Positions 6,665 through 7,485 of a DNA stretch of 7,485 nucleotides are shown in pieces (the stretch's first letter is position 1; each line of letters starts with the position of its first letter). Source of the DNA: Alistipes sp. (GTDB lineage: Bacteria; Bacteroidota; Bacteroidia; Bacteroidales; Rikenellaceae); the NCBI GenBank assembly GCA_017561105.1, contig JAFZDR010000131.1:1-7485 (forward strand). Direction: 5' to 3'. Made by a program: the position numbers and the translations under genes. A model generated the notes under the pieces. The model did not search any database. It saw nothing but the letters and a program-made list of their open reading frames with translations, and had not been told where the DNA came from.

Positions 6665-7485
6665 CTATTTCGACTTAAGTGTTATGGTTGCAGAACCTAC
6701 GCCCTTACCCGACACCTTCAATACGATATCGCCAGGCTGCTTCAAGGTCTGAACGCCAACCACCAACTCGCCGTTGAACAACTTCATTGTCGGATTAACA
6801 AAGACCTCGAGCGAGGTAGGGTCGCCATTGCATACGCCCTTGAACTTGCCCGCACCCGAAACCTTCATAGTGAGCTGATGCTGTGCTGTAGGGCAGAAGT
6901 TACCATCCTTATCTACCACACGCACCGCCACAAATGCCATATCCTCGCCATCAGCTACCAAGTGACCACCCAACGAGAATTGCGAAGGGTTCGACGAGTT
7001 GAACATATCGCTATAGCTGCGCTCCTCTGCGCCTGTACCGCGATTTGCGCACAACTCGAGGTGATGTGGCTTACCTGCCGTTTTAACAACCTTTTCGCCC
7101 ACCTTCAAGCCTTGTGCATCGTAAACTACAACCTTTATCTCGCCCGGTTCGTACTTAACCTCGTTCCAACGCAAACGGAAGCGGTCGAGAATATCTACAC
7201 CCTTGGTCTTGGTGCGCTTACCCTGGCTCTTTCCGTTTACAAAGAGCTCCGCTGTAGGGTAGTTTGTGTAGCAATATACAGGCGTAACCTGGCCTTCACG
7301 ACCCTCCCAATTCCAATGTGGAAGGAGGTGAATTGTAGGCTGCTTGGTGTTCCACTGCGAACGATAGAGGTAGTAGCGATCCTTTGGAAGACCCGCCAAG
7401 TCGATAATACCGAAGTAACTGCTTCGCGACGGCCACTCCTCGTTGTATGGAGAAGGCTCACCAAGATAGTCAAAGCCTGTCCAGA
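6665..7485 (-). CDS. Glycoside hydrolase family 2 beta-galactosidase, C-terminal part (5' end outside window)
   Basis: The frame is open from the right edge (first full codon at 7483) to a TAG at 6665-6667, giving 272 residues. It begins with WTGFDYLGEPSPYNEEWPSRSSYFGIIDLAG (1-31), the end of the catalytic barrel in Bacteroidetes GH2 beta-galactosidases. A DUF4982 beta-sandwich follows at about 55-125 (HWNWEGREGQVTPVYCYTNYPTAELFVNG), then the GH2 C-terminal Ig-like domain at about 138-270 (ADGEDMAFVAVRVVDKDGNFCPTA; VCNGDPTSLE). The signal peptide, sugar-binding domain and both catalytic Glu residues lie outside the window. Such enzymes are exported and trim terminal galactose from host or plant glycans; the exact linkage cannot be read from this part. 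Residues about 148-172 (GTGAEERSYSDMFNSSNPSQ) look like an extra loop before the Ig-like strand. It is the first gene visible of the minus-strand operon. Confidence 0.93.
   Translation of the reverse strand, partial: WTGFDYLGEPSPYNEEWPSRSSYFGIIDLAGLPKDRYYLYRSQWNTKQPTIHLLPHWNWEGREGQVTPVYCYTNYPTAELFVNGKSQGKRTKTKGVDILDRFRLRWNEVKYEPGEIKVVVYDAQGLKVGEKVVKTAGKPHHLELCANRGTGAEERSYSDMFNSSNPSQFSLGGHLVADGEDMAFVAVRVVDKDGNFCPTAQHQLTMKVSGAGKFKGVCNGDPTSLEVFVNPTMKLFNGELVVGVQTLKQPGDIVLKVSGKGVGSATITLKSK

Overview
This looks like ordinary chromosomal DNA from a Bacteroidales bacterium, plausibly a gut member such as Alistipes or a relative; the genus is a guess. Three things support this. The proteins are Bacteroidetes-type (an OmpH-like chaperone, a short DUF2795 protein, and a GH2 beta-galactosidase with a DUF4982 tail). 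A Bacteroides-type promoter (TTTG, then TAnnTTTG) lies at 4256-4285. Gene starts lack clear Shine-Dalgarno sites and follow A/T-rich leaders.

Left block, plus strand (1-2604): the 3' end of an OmpH/Skp-like periplasmic chaperone, a membrane-bound diadenylate cyclase (cdaA, c-di-AMP synthesis), and a UPF0371/DUF1846 protein of unknown function with a P-loop-like motif. The genes are closely spaced with no clear promoter between them, so they probably form one transcript. It ends at a perfect 14-bp bidirectional terminator (2624-2656), which also ends the convergent gene on the other side.

Right block, minus strand (7485 down to 2658). First comes a probable operon: the 3' end of a GH2 beta-galactosidase, 18 nt, an HI0933/BaiN-type flavoprotein, 8 nt, a shortened methyltransferase-like protein, an ATGA overlap, and a PduO-type cobalamin adenosyltransferase. 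Next, a small, very acidic DUF2795 protein has its own promoter. Then comes a folded intergenic element (3903-3990) that can form a cloverleaf and overlaps the DUF2795 stop codon. Last is a DUF418 (YeiB-like) polytopic membrane protein.

No mobile element, CRISPR array, tRNA or rRNA was seen, and no gap between genes exceeds about 155 bases. No clear new multi-gene system is visible. The items most worth a second look are the shortened methyltransferase-like protein coupled to the cobalamin adenosyltransferase, the cloverleaf element, the cysteine-rich form of the adenosyltransferase, and the uncharacterised UPF0371 protein next to the c-di-AMP synthase.
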